The notes beneath the pieces were generated by a model. The model was given only the letters and a program-made list of their open reading frames with translations, made no database searches and was not told where the DNA came from. 64,000 nt of DNA from Gentiana macrophylla (Eukaryota; Streptophyta; Magnoliopsida; Gentianales; Gentianaceae): positions 66,875,383 to 66,939,382 of the forward strand of contig CM047805.1 in assembly GCA_026214975.1 (NCBI GenBank), read 5' to 3'. This document shows, piece by piece, positions 23,451-35,530 of the stretch; position 1 is the stretch's first letter; every line of letters starts with the position of its first letter. Both the position numbers and the translations under genes were made by a program.

Positions 23451-23479
23451 GAAAGTTTTGGTCGAACTTTTGACCGACA

Positions 23480-24191
23480 GAAGCTACACGGAATCAGAAA
23501 TGCAGCCGATCACTCAATAGATGACATGGATGGATCCAATCGCCCTTTACCTTAAGGATGGAATTCTACCATCCGGCAAGGTACAAGCACGAAAAATCTG
23601 ACTTCAGTCAGGAGGGTATGCGTTCTTCGATTCCATCCTTTATCGGAAATCTTTTGTAGCGCCATGGTTAAGATGTGCATCAGAAGAAGAGGGTTCATAT
23701 CTTCTCAAAGAAATCCACAGAGGAGCTTGTGGAAATCATTGTGGGGCTAGGATGCTTGCTCGAAAGTGCAAGCTAGCTGGGTATTTTTGGCCGTCGATGC
23801 AACAAGATGCGTACAACCTAGTTCAGAGGGGTAAAACTTGTCAAATCCATGACAACATGACCCATCAATAGGACCAAGAAATAAACGTTATCTCGTCAGC
23901 CTAGCCTTTTGATCAATAAGGTATCGACATAGTCGGACTTCTACCCCGAGCTCAGGGCAACAATAGATACGTGGTCGTCGCAGTGGACTACTTCACCAAA
24001 TGGGTCGAAGCCAAGGATTTGACCGACATCAGGGCTTCGACCATCAAAAAATTCTTGTGGGTCAATATTTTATGCGGTATGAAATTCCCAAGGATCTGAT
24101 CTCAGATAATGGCACTCAGTTTGAAGACCGAAAAGTTAGAGAACGGTGTAACGAATATCATATAAGTCAGTGCTTCACCTCGGTGGCTCAC
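23480..24191 (+). pseudogene. Integrase of the Tat element, N-terminal and core part
   Basis: Shows the zinc finger (CGNHCGARMLARK; the first His of HHCC is not clear; then RGKTCQIHDN), the first catalytic Asp in IDIVGLLPRA, the VVAVDYFTKWVEA strand, and the second catalytic Asp in LISDNGTQFED. It breaks off at AH, exactly where the LARD inserted. The protein resumes at 33595 with the catalytic Glu region. Scattered stops and shifts are present. Confidence 0.8.
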
Positions 24192-26017
24192 TGTTAGAAG
24201 TAATATCGTCGGATCAATCATAGATTGACCCGATTACGCAGCGGAAGCATCAGATCTATATCTAAACGAAAACAAAGAACATAAATTAAAGATCTAAATC
24301 TACAAGGGGGTTTAGGAGCCTACCTTTTTATGGTGCTTAACTCCAAGAACAAAAGGCTCCTTGAACACGTGATTGAGCAGCCACCGTCTTCCAACGTGTG
24401 TCTCCCAGCAACACCAAGTGGATGGTTTTTCCCACCGCCGGACCTCCTTGATATGCTACCGGAATAATCCCGAAGATTATTCCAACTCGAAACCCGAAGA
24501 AAGATGGCCGAAAATTCTAAGCCACTTTCTTGTGTATATGGCGTGAATTGTTGTGTGTCAAAAGGCTTGGAAGAACTCTCTTTATATAGGAGAGTAAAAC
24601 TTAACCTCCAAGGATTAAATAATTAAGAGATAATTATTACATTAATCCTTTTTCCAATAAAAGATAAATAAAATAATTATCCCAAACAAATTAGGATAAA
24701 TCATATTATTATCTAATATTCCATGAATTATCATTTAACAAATAAAAGATAAATCACATGTCAAATAATTATCCAAGAAAACTAATTTCCTAATAATTAA
24801 ATAATATCACAAAATTCATGCGCACCTTTCTCTCAAAATAAGGTCACGAACCTTTTTTCTATATTTGACCAAAAATTAGGTCAACACGCCAATTCGGGCC
24901 GAGTCCACGAAAAATGTCTTTTCCGTGTATTTAATTATTTAGTCCAACTAAACAATTAATCCACATATCAATTAAATAGCCCAATCCACTATTTAATTAT
25001 AATTGAGGTGCAACGACGAGAAATCCAATTATGCTATTTCGGGAGCCACGTCGGGGACCATGGACCCATATTCAGTAGCTACAATAAATTAGATAAAATT
25101 ATTCGTCAGACAAAATAATTATATCCAACCTATTAATTCCGGGATTATACCACCATAAACCCGAAATTGAACTCTATCGAATATAGATAACTTACACTCA
25201 ATTTATGAGTCGAAATCGTCCACTGATATAATCATTACACACGGATAAATCCTCCATAGATCGCTCACTTCGATTCGGGATATTTCCGTAAACCCTTCTC
25301 GAAACATATTATCCTTATTTAACATTAACCCCTAGTGATCAATTAGTTCATAACCAATATAATATGAATCGGGCCCATCGATCGCTTCTAGGTCAACAAA
25401 TAAGTGGAATCGCTCTATCTACTTCCCGAGGAAGGAATGGATTCCATATCAGTGATAACACGTACCACTCACTCATTCCGATCAGAGCCAACGAGAAGTG
25501 TTGGACCACATACCGCGGGTGATCCTTACTAACACATCAAACTCTACCCTAGTCTAAGCGATTTGTCTCAGTGATCACCTCAGATTCATTAATCCATATA
25601 TGATCATCTTGTGATTCGATAAGACTTCGATCACGGAATTATATCAAGAACTCAAATCAAATCGGTCCAAATTCTATATGATTATCATCATATATAAATG
25701 CCCCACTAGTACCCTATTACCGACAAACCGGATAAGATCGTCACACACCGTAAAGTGTTCTCAGCGCATTAATAGCAAATTAATCATGAGACCCATACTC
25801 AGTTAATAAACGCTACGGACTAAGTTAATTTTAAGTACATCTCACTAACTCAATCCTCTTGTGTATAGCCATACACCGAGTTATGTGATTACATAAACAA
25901 TGTACTTAGGGTTTTCAAGTAGTGTCTTAATTATAAGCATACATGCATATAATAAGATGAATTACTAATTCCGTCCCTAAAACAATTATATAATTGTCTT
26001 TCGGCACTACACCTACA
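24192..26017 (-). repeat. 3' LTR of the LARD
   Basis: TGTTAGAAGT to ACCTACA, 1,826 bp. Near-identical to 31757-33589. A TATA box (minus strand TATATAAAG, 24588-24580) is kept in both copies. Confidence 0.92.
24580..24588 (-). promoter_or_regulatory. TATA box in the LARD 3' LTR
   Basis: The minus strand reads TATATAAAG in a good promoter context. The functional equivalent in the 5' LTR is 32145-32153. Confidence 0.6.
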
Positions 26018-26028
26018 ATCTCCCACTT
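26018..26028 (-). other. Polypurine tract of the LARD
   Basis: The minus strand reads AAGTGGGAGAT directly before the 3' LTR, a usual copia-type tract. Confidence 0.75.
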
Positions 26029-26170
26029 GCACGAAAGGCAAGTGGATTAATTGTTTTAGAGCACACCTTTATATCTATATCTACAACATTCTCCCACTTG
26101 CTCAAAACAAGTGAGACGTATCCTCAAATCTGCACTCTCCAAGCGCATCTTAGTAATTCATCCTTCCAAG

Positions 26171-26220
26171 CACGACCGAGTATGCGCGCCGCAGGTAGGT
26201 CGTGGACCCGGCGTGTACTC
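26171..26220 (-). repeat. Structured GC-rich module, copy 1, in the LARD
   Basis: CACGACC (26171-26177) pairs with GGTCGTG (26198-26204) around a loop that starts GAGTATGC; the module continues with GACCCGGCGTGTAC. Copy 2 is at 29987-30032. Confidence 0.6.
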
Positions 26221-28902
26221 GAAATCCGAATACCATGTGACTTGGTACACCGATCGTAGGATATCGGCTTGAGTCAATCTTTGGGATCGAAACGTCGCCT
26301 TTCCATCTAATCCGGTGGTACGATTTCAACGACTTAACGATCATCCTCAATCTGACCTAAAGCCAGAATCAGTGTTATCATTTATATTCTAGTTTGCACC
26401 TGAATATACTAGCATATTATTCCTCATTCTCCCGAAGATACTTGAGGATTCACTAAACATCCCATTTCGTATTCATCCGCTGGTTTAGATAATCATTCCT
26501 GAGAGGTAGGGTAGGCTACATCATTGAATGCTGCATAAATGCAAGAATATCTTAACCAGGTGAATGGATGGGATTGCCAATGATTGATTCTTGTGGATTT
26601 GAGCGAATCAAATCCTTTAGAATGAATCCTGATGGCATGTTAGACTCTGACTTCAGATAACACACCCATGTTGTTTCCAACTGTTTCAGTGTTACCATTC
26701 ACAAACACTAGTCTACATACTACTTTACTAATATTGATACCCAGTCTACGAAAGACTTATCAACATTCTGGTCAAGTCCACATATTAATATATATGACTT
26801 TGAAATGACCTAGAGGTTTGCTTTAATCCCCAAAGGATATAAGCTATGGTAGGCATCCTGCCAAAGGTTCTTTCTGAATAAATTAAGATACCGTTAGTCT
26901 CGCAAAAAGGTCTTAGGGAATCACCCCTAATTTACGCTTTTGTAACGAATGCATTATTTGTTCTAAGCTAAAACCCTTCTGCTCAATGAATTCAGATTCC
27001 GTTGTTCGGCAAGGAAGTCTCAGGGAATCACCCCTATTTCCCGCTTTCCGACGAAATCAAGCAAGACTGAGTAGTAAGAGAGATCACGGTCCGGTTAACT
27101 CTCTACCTATTAGGGAATCACCCCTAAATTACTCAAACTTTCTTTGTGAAAGTTAAACTTTCCTATTCATTCTACTCTTCTTCATGTAGTTCCAATTACT
27201 CCCACTGGTCCGAGATGCTCGTGGTTCTACAAGAGTTTCAACAGAACCTGAGTATCAATCTCCATTCATAGGGTTATGGCTTTTAAACCAACCTCTATGA
27301 TCGAGGATCCTGCCACATTACAAAGGACTATAGGTCATCAATCCGCCTCTATAGACCGTAAGGTCCTGCAATGGGTAATGGACAAACCATACTCCCACTG
27401 CGTTCTGGGTGGAGTGATATACTGATCTAGTTTAATAGTTTTTCTTAGTGTTATCACCAACAGCCAGTGTTGGATGTGGGTCAACAAATCGGGCTTAGTA
27501 ACATCTTGAGTACAAATACTTCAAGATCCAAGGTTGTTATTTATAGACTCTATCGTAACCGAGTTTGACAAATATAACCGTCATTCTCTCGATTTCTGAG
27601 TTTTATAACCAACCTTTACTCAATGCATTAAGATACTTCACAACCTCGAACGTGTATGCGAAATTGCCGATCCCTACCTTCAAGCACTCGGTGCTAAATG
27701 CCTCTATTTACGGAAGTGGGGTGAACCGAATTCACTCCGTATCCACAAATGCGTAGGCATCTTTTAGTAGACTTCTCGGTTTTTTATTACAACTGTTATT
27801 TTGCAACCAATATCTTAAATGAGTTCAAAGTCATGATCGTAGCACATCAATAACTATATAAGGCAAATTTATGGTGTATCCCTTAGTGAAAACATTTCAC
27901 TCGGGAGGAGGCCGAGCATCACCCCAAGACTACGCAACAACCTATTTCTCGAGTATGGAATACTTATCTCTCAGTGAAATCGAGATTTCCTCCAAATATT
28001 TTGGAAAAACTTACCGGAGTTTCGAGTAGTTATCAGACAATATGTCACTACTCAGAAGCTCCCACTAGCTTGTATCTTTCATATGACCCCGAAGGTCGAT
28101 ATGAACAAACTATGTAACTTCTTTAAATCTATTGCCCTTTCCCGATTGAAAGGAAAACTTAGGCATTGTTCCTTTGAGACAGGGTTCCTTTGACTGGGAG
28201 ATATGAATCACCCTAAGCCAGTCTGCAGATCTTATCGTTAGGGGAATATGCACTAATTAATAGTATATAAAGAAGTGTTTATCTAAATACGGAAACCATT
28301 TACGTTTATATTGTTTAAGATGTGTTACATATACCTATTCAGCATTTCTTAGTGGTTCTGACTTTATCAAACAAAAGTCCGAGTCTTGGGTTCGTGCTAC
28401 GAATGTTGTATTTATCGTCAATAAGACAAACAAATTATCCTATTGAAAATGAATACGTTCGTTCATACGAATCCGAAAACAGAAAATGAATTTTCTGTGA
28501 TACTAAAGAATTGAATCCGAGATTCATTTCCTTATATCACTCCCACTAGTCTATCTAAAAAAACTGCCCGTTGTTTATTTTATTTATCGTTTAATGCAAA
28601 GCTACCTAGTTCTTCCAAAGAACTTAGCTTTCGAGAAAATTGCTAAGGATGCATTGGTCGCTGATCCAAATCACTTTCCTTATCCTCTAATTTCCAATTC
28701 ATTAATTTTTCGGTTTAGCCTTAAAACTACTTAGTTTGGATGATCGACACGTATAAACATTCTTTCCCATTCTCGACTTTCCTTAAATGAAAACAGTCTT
28801 GAACTAGCAGTTCGTTCGAGTAGACTCTATTCTTGAACTGTGGGATGTTCAGAGTTACTTGCTTGGACTATCGATTTTTCTAATCGACAAATCATAAGAC
28901 CA

Positions 28903-29355
28903 AAGCTCCCACTAGTTTATCGGTTCCAAATACCGTCTAACTAGCAACACTTTGTTCGAATGGTTTGAGAGATCATAATAAAGCTCTCACTAGTTTATCG
29001 GTTCCAAATACCGTCTAACTAGAAACACTTTGTATTTATGATTTTCCAAAGATTAGAACATCACCTAGAACAAGCTCCCACTAGTTTATCGGCCCCAAAT
29101 CTTGTCCTAACTAGCAATGCTTTGTGTTCATGATGTTTCAAAGATTATAAAATTTCTGCAACTAAGCTCCCACTAGTTTATCGGTTCCAAATACTGTCTA
29201 ACTAGTAACGCTTTATTCTTGTTTTTCCAATGAATGGAGAAACTCTTGTGCATTCCATTACACATTTCTAATGATTCAGAAAAATAACAAATCATAAGAG
29301 TAAGGCTCCCACTAGTTTATCGGTTCCAAATACCGTCTAACTAGCAACGCCTTAT
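28903..29355 (-). repeat. Array of five hairpin-forming repeats in the LARD
   Basis: Units start near 28904, 28982, 29072, 29164 and 29303. Each reads CTCCCACTAGTTTATCGG (one C/T change in unit 2), then CCAAAT..., then CTAACTAG. In each unit CTAGTT pairs with AACTAG (unit 1: 28912-28917 with 28939-28944). Inside it CGGT pairs with ACCG, or by a G-U pair with ACTG in unit 4; unit 3 has lost the inner stem. Spacers share TTTTCCAA-like text, so this is a degenerate tandem repeat of about 80-140 bp. Confidence 0.75.
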
Positions 29356-29986
29356 GTATATGATTTTCCAATTTTTTTCAATTTAGAAATTTGTTGTGTA
29401 ATTACACTTTTAAAATTCACTAAATGAATTTTATCTGATAGTCCTATGTCATCTTTTGTAAACTAAGTATGGTCGTCTCTCGTTCAACACAAGTGACACC
29501 CGTGACATACTTATACTATGTCACTTAAGTTTTTAAAGGCTTAATAGAAGAAAACTTTTCCGAAAGAATTAACTGCATTCTGTTGATAATTACAACGTAC
29601 TTGTTACTTCCACATTTTTTTAATGAAGTCTTATTTCTAACAGTTCAGTAGTCTAGAGATTAAAGTTGTAAAAAAATATGACAGAAAGTTAAATTCAAAA
29701 TTAAATTTTCACTACTAGATTTTTATTTTAGGAATAATAAACTATAAAGTCTATCCTACCATTCCAAGGATTTAACCTCGTATAGTACTGTCCGAGAGGG
29801 TCGATATCAGTACTATGACGGTTAAACTGAGACAATGTCTCTCAATGATTAAGCTTCGAGAATCGAACATCTCACGGGAATCAGACATCCCGGACATTTA
29901 ATCATTGATTACCTTCCTTTTTCTAGCCTAGATATTTCGAAAATATCCACAAAGAGTGTGACCTACTATATCAGATCTCAGAGTAC

Positions 29987-30032
29987 GCCCCGAGTATGCC
30001 TACGAGGGGCAGGTCAGTGACCCGGCGAGTAC
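29987..30032 (-). repeat. Structured GC-rich module, copy 2, in the LARD
   Basis: GCCCC (29987-29991) pairs with GGGGC (30006-30010) around a loop starting GAGTATGC, followed by GTGACCCGGCGAGTAC. It shares the loop start and the tail with copy 1 at 26171 but has a different stem sequence that still pairs. Confidence 0.6.
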
Positions 30033-31060
30033 CCGATATCCTATCCTTTCGGAGACCAAGCCTTGAATTTTGATAGCGGTGAACACCATCCGAAGGGGGC
30101 CGAAATCAAAGCGGCACGAGGTGTCACCATTCTCTCACGTGCTTGCATCTATAGTAGAGGCCGTGGGGTTAGCTGTCGCCTTCCCCGCTCCCACTCAATA
30201 TTTTGAAAAAGTGGTGGGTTTACTAATTACGGTTTTGGCCTTGACAATAAGAAACAATAAATCAAAGTACTCCGAATAGGGTCGGTTATGTAGGCAAGCC
30301 TACGCCGTCTCATTCGTTGGAACATATGTGACCATTCCAGGCCAATCCGGCAGGAGAAGCCCCGTTTAGCCCGAAGGCTTATCGGTTATGCTAAGTCCTA
30401 TCGAATCATAACGCATATCACACGTGGAGGGAGTCGATTGAGCCGGCTCGGTTGAACTCGCCCAACCATGGTTAGACCATTTCCGAACCCATGTACTAAG
30501 ATTCTCCGATTTCTAAGTTGTCACCCAAAGCATAATCTCGTTTTTGTTTAAGGTGGGTTCACCGAGAAGCCATCACCGAAAAGCTCAATGATTTATCCAA
30601 GTGGGATTCACCGAGAATCCATCATTAAAATCGTAAACGATTGACAAAAACCCGGTCCTCGGTTTTATAATTAGCTACTTATTATTTAACTACCACATAT
30701 TAAATTAATAAGCATTCATACTAATTATTCGAGTTATACATGCCTAATTTATTCGAAATAAACTAGCTACATGTATGCATTGGAGTGGAATCATGAAGAT
30801 GCAAGTCATGGCAATTTTCCGTTTTAAGCACGTAATCTTGATCAAACACAAAATTATACCGAAAAGTAAACACTTGAGATGGACCGTTGGTACTTCGACT
30901 AACTATTTTCTAAGGAAAAATAAAACTTAATCTATGTCTTCGAGTCTTGATCTTCAAATCTTGAACTCGAATCGCCGGATCACGAACCACGAACACCCGA
31001 GAGGAGAAAGGCTTTTTAATTAAATAAAACCAATTTATTATAATTATCAAAAAAAAAAAC

Positions 31061-31111
31061 CTTTTTTTTTTTTTTTTTTTTGTTAATGCGGCTGATGAAA
31101 CAAAAATTCCA

Positions 31112-31140
<29 letters not shown>
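31061..31140 (+). repeat. Two poly-T tracts
   Basis: Runs of about 19 T (near 31063-31081) and about 28 T (near 31113-31140), with a short A run before the first one. On the transcribed (minus) strand these are A tracts in the LARD leader. Exact lengths of such runs are unreliable in most assemblies. Confidence 0.85.
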
Positions 31141-31145
<5 letters not shown>

Positions 31146-31741
31146 GTCGGCTGTGAAAAAAAAAAGAATACAGGTTATAAAAAAATAATAAAGCAGCCGC
31201 ATGAAAAAATAACTTAGCAGCATGTTTTACCCTAGCCGCAAGCTAGGGTTTTGTTAAAAAAATCTTTTTGCAGCGGCAGAAAGCGCCGCTACAGGTGCTG
31301 CTGCAGCCTGTTTAAAGAAAAACAGAAGCTGTTGTGACGTTTTTAGCGCTGCTAAAGGTGCTGGACAACTTTAAAAACAAGGTTTTTAGCCGTTTCTCCT
31401 CGCTCATACCTTGGGTTTCGCCTTGATCTTCATCTTTCTTCAAGATCTTCATCTTTTCGAGCCGAATAATAAAATTACAATAAAAGATGCTACTTTTACA
31501 TAATTTTTGAAAATTGACATAAAAAAAATACAATTCCTATGCTCAATTGTTACTAAACAAAGGAGCTACAAAATAGATCTACGGGTAAACAGTACCAACC
31601 CAATCCATCTCTTCAACCACAACATTCACAAGCATACAACATGATAAATTTCGAATTTACAAAAAAAACGAAATAAAACACCTAAAACATGCTTTTCCAC
31701 TCCTAGATCTAAAACTCATATTCTTTGATCGTTAGATCAAA

Positions 31742-31754
31742 GGCTCTGATACCA
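31742..31754 (-). other. Primer binding site (initiator tRNA-Met) of the LARD
   Basis: The minus strand reads TGGTATCAGAGCC, a perfect canonical site, two bases inside the 5' LTR. It fixes the element orientation. Confidence 0.92.
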
Positions 31755-31756
31755 CT

Positions 31757-33589
31757 TGTTAGAAGTAATATCGTCGGATCAATCATAGATTGACCCGATT
31801 ACGCAGCGGAAGCATCAGATCTATATCTAAACGAAAACAAAGAACATAAATTAAAGATCTAAATCTACAAGGGGGTTTAGGAGCCTACCTTTTTATGGTG
31901 CTTAACTCCAAGAACAAAAGGCTCCTTGAACACGTGATTGAGCAGCCACCGTCTTCCAACGTGTGTCTCCCAGCAACACCAAGTGGATGGTGTTTCCCGC
32001 CGCCGGACCTCCTTGATATGCTACCGGAATAATCCCGAAGATTATTCCAACTCGAAACCCGAAGAAAGATGGCCGAAAATTCTAAGCCACTTTCTTGTGT
32101 ATATGGCGTGAATTGTTGTGTGTCAAAAGGCTTGGAAGAACTCTCTTTATATAGGAGAGTAAAACTTAACCTCCAAGGATTAAATAATTAAGAGATAATT
32201 ATTACATTAATCCTTTTTCCAATAAAAGATAAATAAAATAATTATCCCAAACAAATTAGGATAAATCATATTATTATCTAATATTCCATGAATTATCATT
32301 TAACAAATAAAAGATAAATCGCATGTCAAATAATTATCCAAGAACACTAATTTCCTAATAATTAAATAATATCACAAAATTCATGCGCACCTTTCTCTCA
32401 AAATAAGGTCACGCACCTTTTTTCTATATTTGACCAAAAATTAGGTCAACACGCCAATTCGGGCCGAGTCCACAAAAAATGTCTTTTCCGTGTATTTAAT
32501 TATTTAGTCCAACTAAACAATTAATCCACATATCAATTAAATAGCCCAATCCACTATTTAATTATAATTGAGGTGCAACGACGAGAAATCCAATTATGCT
32601 ATTTCGGGAGCCACGTCGGGGACCATGGACCCATATTCAGTAGCTACAATAAATTAGATAAAATTATTCGTCAGACAAAATAAGTATATCCAACCTATTA
32701 ATTCGGGATTACACCAAAGATAAACCCGAAATTGAACTCTATCGAATATAGATAACTTACACTCAATTTATGAGTCGAAATCGTCCCATCGATATAATCA
32801 TTACATACGGATAAATCCTCCATAGATCGCTCACTTCGATTCGGGATATTTCCGTAAACCCTTCTCGAAACATATTATCCTTATTTAACATTAACCCCTA
32901 GTGATCAATTAGTTCATAACCAATATAATATGAATTGGGCCCATCGATCGCTTTCTAGGGTCAACAAATAAGTGGAATCGTCTATCTACTTCCCGAGGAA
33001 GGAATGGATTCCATATCTCATGATAACACGGACCACTCACTCATTCCGAATAGAGCCAACGAGAAGTGTTGGACCACATACCGCGGGTGATCCTTACTAA
33101 CACATCAAACTCTACCCTAGTCTAAGCGGCTTATCTCAGGATCACCTCAGATTCGATTAATCCATATATGATCATCTTGTGATTCGATAAGACTTCTCGA
33201 TCACGGAATTATATCGAGAACTCAAATCAAATCGGTCCATCCTATATGATTATCATCATATATAAATGCCCCACTAGGTACCCCTATTACCGATAAGTCC
33301 GGATAAGATTGTCACACAATAAAAAGTGTTCTCAGGCGCATTAATAGCAAATTAATCATGAGACCCATACTCAGTTAATAAACGCTACGGACTAAGTTAA
33401 TTTTAAGTACATCTCACTAACTCAATCCTCTTGTGTATAGCCATACACTGAGTTATGTGATTACATAAACGATGTACTTAGGGTTTTCAGTAGTGTCTTA
33501 ATTATAAGCATACATGCATATAATAAGATGAATTACTAATTCCGTCCTAAAACAATTATATAATTGTCTTTCGGGCACTACACCTTAAA
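31757..33589 (-). repeat. 5' LTR of the LARD
   Basis: Starts TGTTAGAAGT; at its other end it reads CACTACACCTTAAA where the partner reads CACTACACCTACA, so the terminal CA is altered. It carries the TATA box (minus strand TATATAAAG, 32153-32145) for the element RNA. Differences from the left copy are few and include several at CAG/CTG sites. Confidence 0.9.
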
Positions 33590-33725
33590 CTCACCCTCAA
33601 GAAAATGGTCAAGTCGAGCAAACAAATCGACAGATCAAGATAGGGTTGAAAAAGTGACTAGAAGCCGAAGGTCAAGACTGGGCAACACAACTTCCGAGCA
33701 TCCTGTGGTCGTATAGGACGGCTCC
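33590..33725 (+). pseudogene. Integrase of the Tat element, segment 2
   Basis: Reads PQENGQVEQTNRQIK, containing the catalytic Glu of the DDE triad, then DWATQLPSILWSYRTAP, continuing directly from the piece ending at 24191. One in-frame TGA lies near 33650. It stops at GCTCC, where C2 is inserted; the coding text goes on at 48841. Confidence 0.85.
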
Positions 33726-35426
33726 TGTTGGACTTATTTTTAAGTTTTAGTGATGAGTGCTAGACTAACTGTTACATAGTGCAAAGGCAAAAAGATGTCT
33801 AGATCAAATGTATATGTTTATTAGAGTTTGATCTTTGTATAGGTTTGATCAAACAAGCATTGTAATAGTCACCGATTTATATCGCCAGACCAGATCTAGT
33901 CGAGAGGGTAGTTAGGTCGAGAGACTTATCAGAACCTCGCCAAGACCAAGGCGAGAGGCTCAAACTCCGTTAATGAAGGCTAAGGGATCAAACTTAGTAA
34001 TTAAATTCAAGGATATGGAATCAGAATTTAGGCAAGTCTGTGATGACCTAAACTGATTACATATACCTTATGTAGAAGGTCTAAGTTCCATAAGTTGGAT
34101 GATGTTTGGAACTTGGTTATAATTAAAAAGGTGTAATCTAACTTCACAAATAAAAGTGAGATAAAAGAAATCAGCTGCATTGAATTTGTTACACAGCAAA
34201 TTGTTGTTCAACAGACTGATAGGTATTACAGCAGACTGATGAAACTGCAGATAATATACCTCGGTTAATTCAAGATTACATTGGAAGGTTACATGGATAA
34301 GGACAGCCATCTACCTCTGATTTATCAAACAAATCAAGGGTTGAGATTAAAAGGACGTTGGGATGATTCAAAATTTTATCCAATGGATATAAGTCAAGGG
34401 TGGATGATCGCATCACAAAAAGGATTACGATGTCGACCCTATGAATAGTTACAGAAAGCAAGTCAAATGGGACAAAACAAGGAACGGCTATATTTGAATT
34501 TCAAATACAAGTCACATGCCATCCTACCTATAAATAGAGGACTTCCAACTCAGAAAGAGATGATGATTGATGAATTTTAAGAGAAAAATATAAGAGATAT
34601 TTACGAAATAAAAACACCTCTTGAACCCACTCGAACTTAAAGCTATCGATCCAGAAAATCTTCAAGTGTATTCAGTATTCAAGCTACATCAAATTTACAC
34701 ACTTAAAGACTACAAGTCGCTGATTATATCATCCTAATCAAGTCACTGCAATCAATCATTTACTTGATTCAATCTTTATTTTATAAAGAACTCACAAGAT
34801 AGTGAAGCATCATTGGGTGTGAAAGACTATTGTTTGTGGTGGAGCCGGTGAAGAGGCAATCCTACCCTTCAAGGACCAGTGGAAGACTTTGGAGCAAAGA
34901 ATCCTACCTGCTCCAAGTGTTCAGCCATGTGAAGCCATAGTTATTGGTGAAGGACAAGCAACTTAGGAATCTTTGTAACAAATGCTACATCAAAGATCTC
35001 TAGTGAATTACATCCAACATCACATGAGAAGAAGAGTGGACTGGCGGGATTACACCACCTGGAACCACTATAAAATTTTCCTACTTACTTTCTGCACTTA
35101 CATTCTGCATTTAGTTTACCATACACATCAACCTATTGAATCTAGCAACTGAAATCACACACTCACACTACTGAGTATCTAATACTTAGTATCATATTTA
35201 ACAACAAGTAATAAGGCTTAATTTTTGATATAATTCCGCTGCACAAATTCAAGAAACTCAATCACAAGAGACTCATCAGATATCAAAGAGGTTATCGAGG
35301 TATCAAAGCAGACTCTTCGAGGTGTCGCGAGGTCTGAAGTTCTTGAGTTTGTTAACTCCAAAAGTTTTAAGTGTTAAGTTTATTCACCCCCTCTAAACTT
35401 AACCAAAGCCTTTTCAAGGACCAACA
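33726..35426 (+). repeat. 5' LTR of C2
   Basis: TGTTGGACTT to AGGACCAACA, 1,701 bp. It differs from the 3' LTR almost only where the latter is rich in CAG/CTG: for example 33874-33960 against 47308-47400, and 34790-34860 against 48230-48300. Confidence 0.93.
34529..34537 (+). promoter_or_regulatory. TATA box in the C2 5' LTR
   Basis: TATAAATAG in the context CCTACCTATAAATAGAGGAC, kept in three of four LTRs of this family. Likely start signal of the genomic RNA. Confidence 0.7.
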
Positions 35427-35428
35427 AT

Positions 35429-35440
35429 TGGTATCGGAGC
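35429..35440 (+). other. Primer binding site (initiator tRNA-Met) of C2
   Basis: TGGTATCGGAGC two bases after the LTR end. Confidence 0.88.
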
Positions 35441-35530
35441 GATTAGGCTACGCTCAAGTAATCCTACTTGTTGTACTTTAGAAAATACTTTGAAACTTTT
35501 TCAAATCAACGATTTTCAAAGACTTGCATC

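Larger units (their letters stand above)
20864..24191 (+). mobile_element. Tat-lineage Ty3/gypsy element, segment 1 (protease to integrase)
   Basis: First of three pieces of one element, split by the LARD (24192) and by C2 (33726). Protein order protease, reverse transcriptase, RNase H, second RNase H, integrase, with DLNKACLKDSYPLP and YVDDLLIKS, is that of the Tat lineage (Retand/Ogre relatives). The left part with Gag is not in the window; it would lie beyond the left end of C1 and A1. Pieces join cleanly once one copy of each target duplication (CTCAC, GCTCC) is removed, which proves the nesting. Confidence 0.88.
26018..31756 (-). other. Non-coding interior of the LARD
   Basis: No open frame here resembles a known protein. 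The stretch holds the structured modules at 26171 and 29987, recurring GGGAATCACCCCTA (near 26920, 27015, 27110), recurring CTCCCACT (many sites from 26090 to 29310), the hairpin array at 28903-29355, a GTAGGC/GCCTAC hairpin near 30290, and two T homopolymers at 31061-31140. I see no remnant of Gag, integrase or reverse transcriptase on either strand. Confidence 0.7.
24192..33589 (-). mobile_element. Non-autonomous LTR retrotransposon (LARD-like)
   Basis: Two LTRs of about 1.83 kb (24192-26017, 31757-33589) in direct orientation, a tRNA-Met primer site inside the right LTR (minus strand) and a polypurine tract inside the left one define an element read on the minus strand, 9.4 kb long. Target duplication CTCAC is at 24187-24191 and 33590-33594. 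The 5.7-kb interior has no Gag or Pol frame of any length. That combination is what is called a LARD (large retrotransposon derivative). LTRs are nearly identical, so the insertion is recent. It must be mobilised in trans by another element. Confidence 0.88.

Noticed and set aside
28903..29355. CRISPR-like array
   Set aside because: Repeats are irregularly spaced, degenerate, and inside a plant LTR element; no cas genes. It is a tandem repeat.
30070..30279. 69-residue plus-strand frame in the LARD
   Set aside because: Short, on the non-transcribed strand, no motif.
31312..31533. 73-residue minus-strand frame near the LARD primer site
   Set aside because: Could be a leader peptide, but it has no Gag features and is bounded by AT-rich text; not supported.
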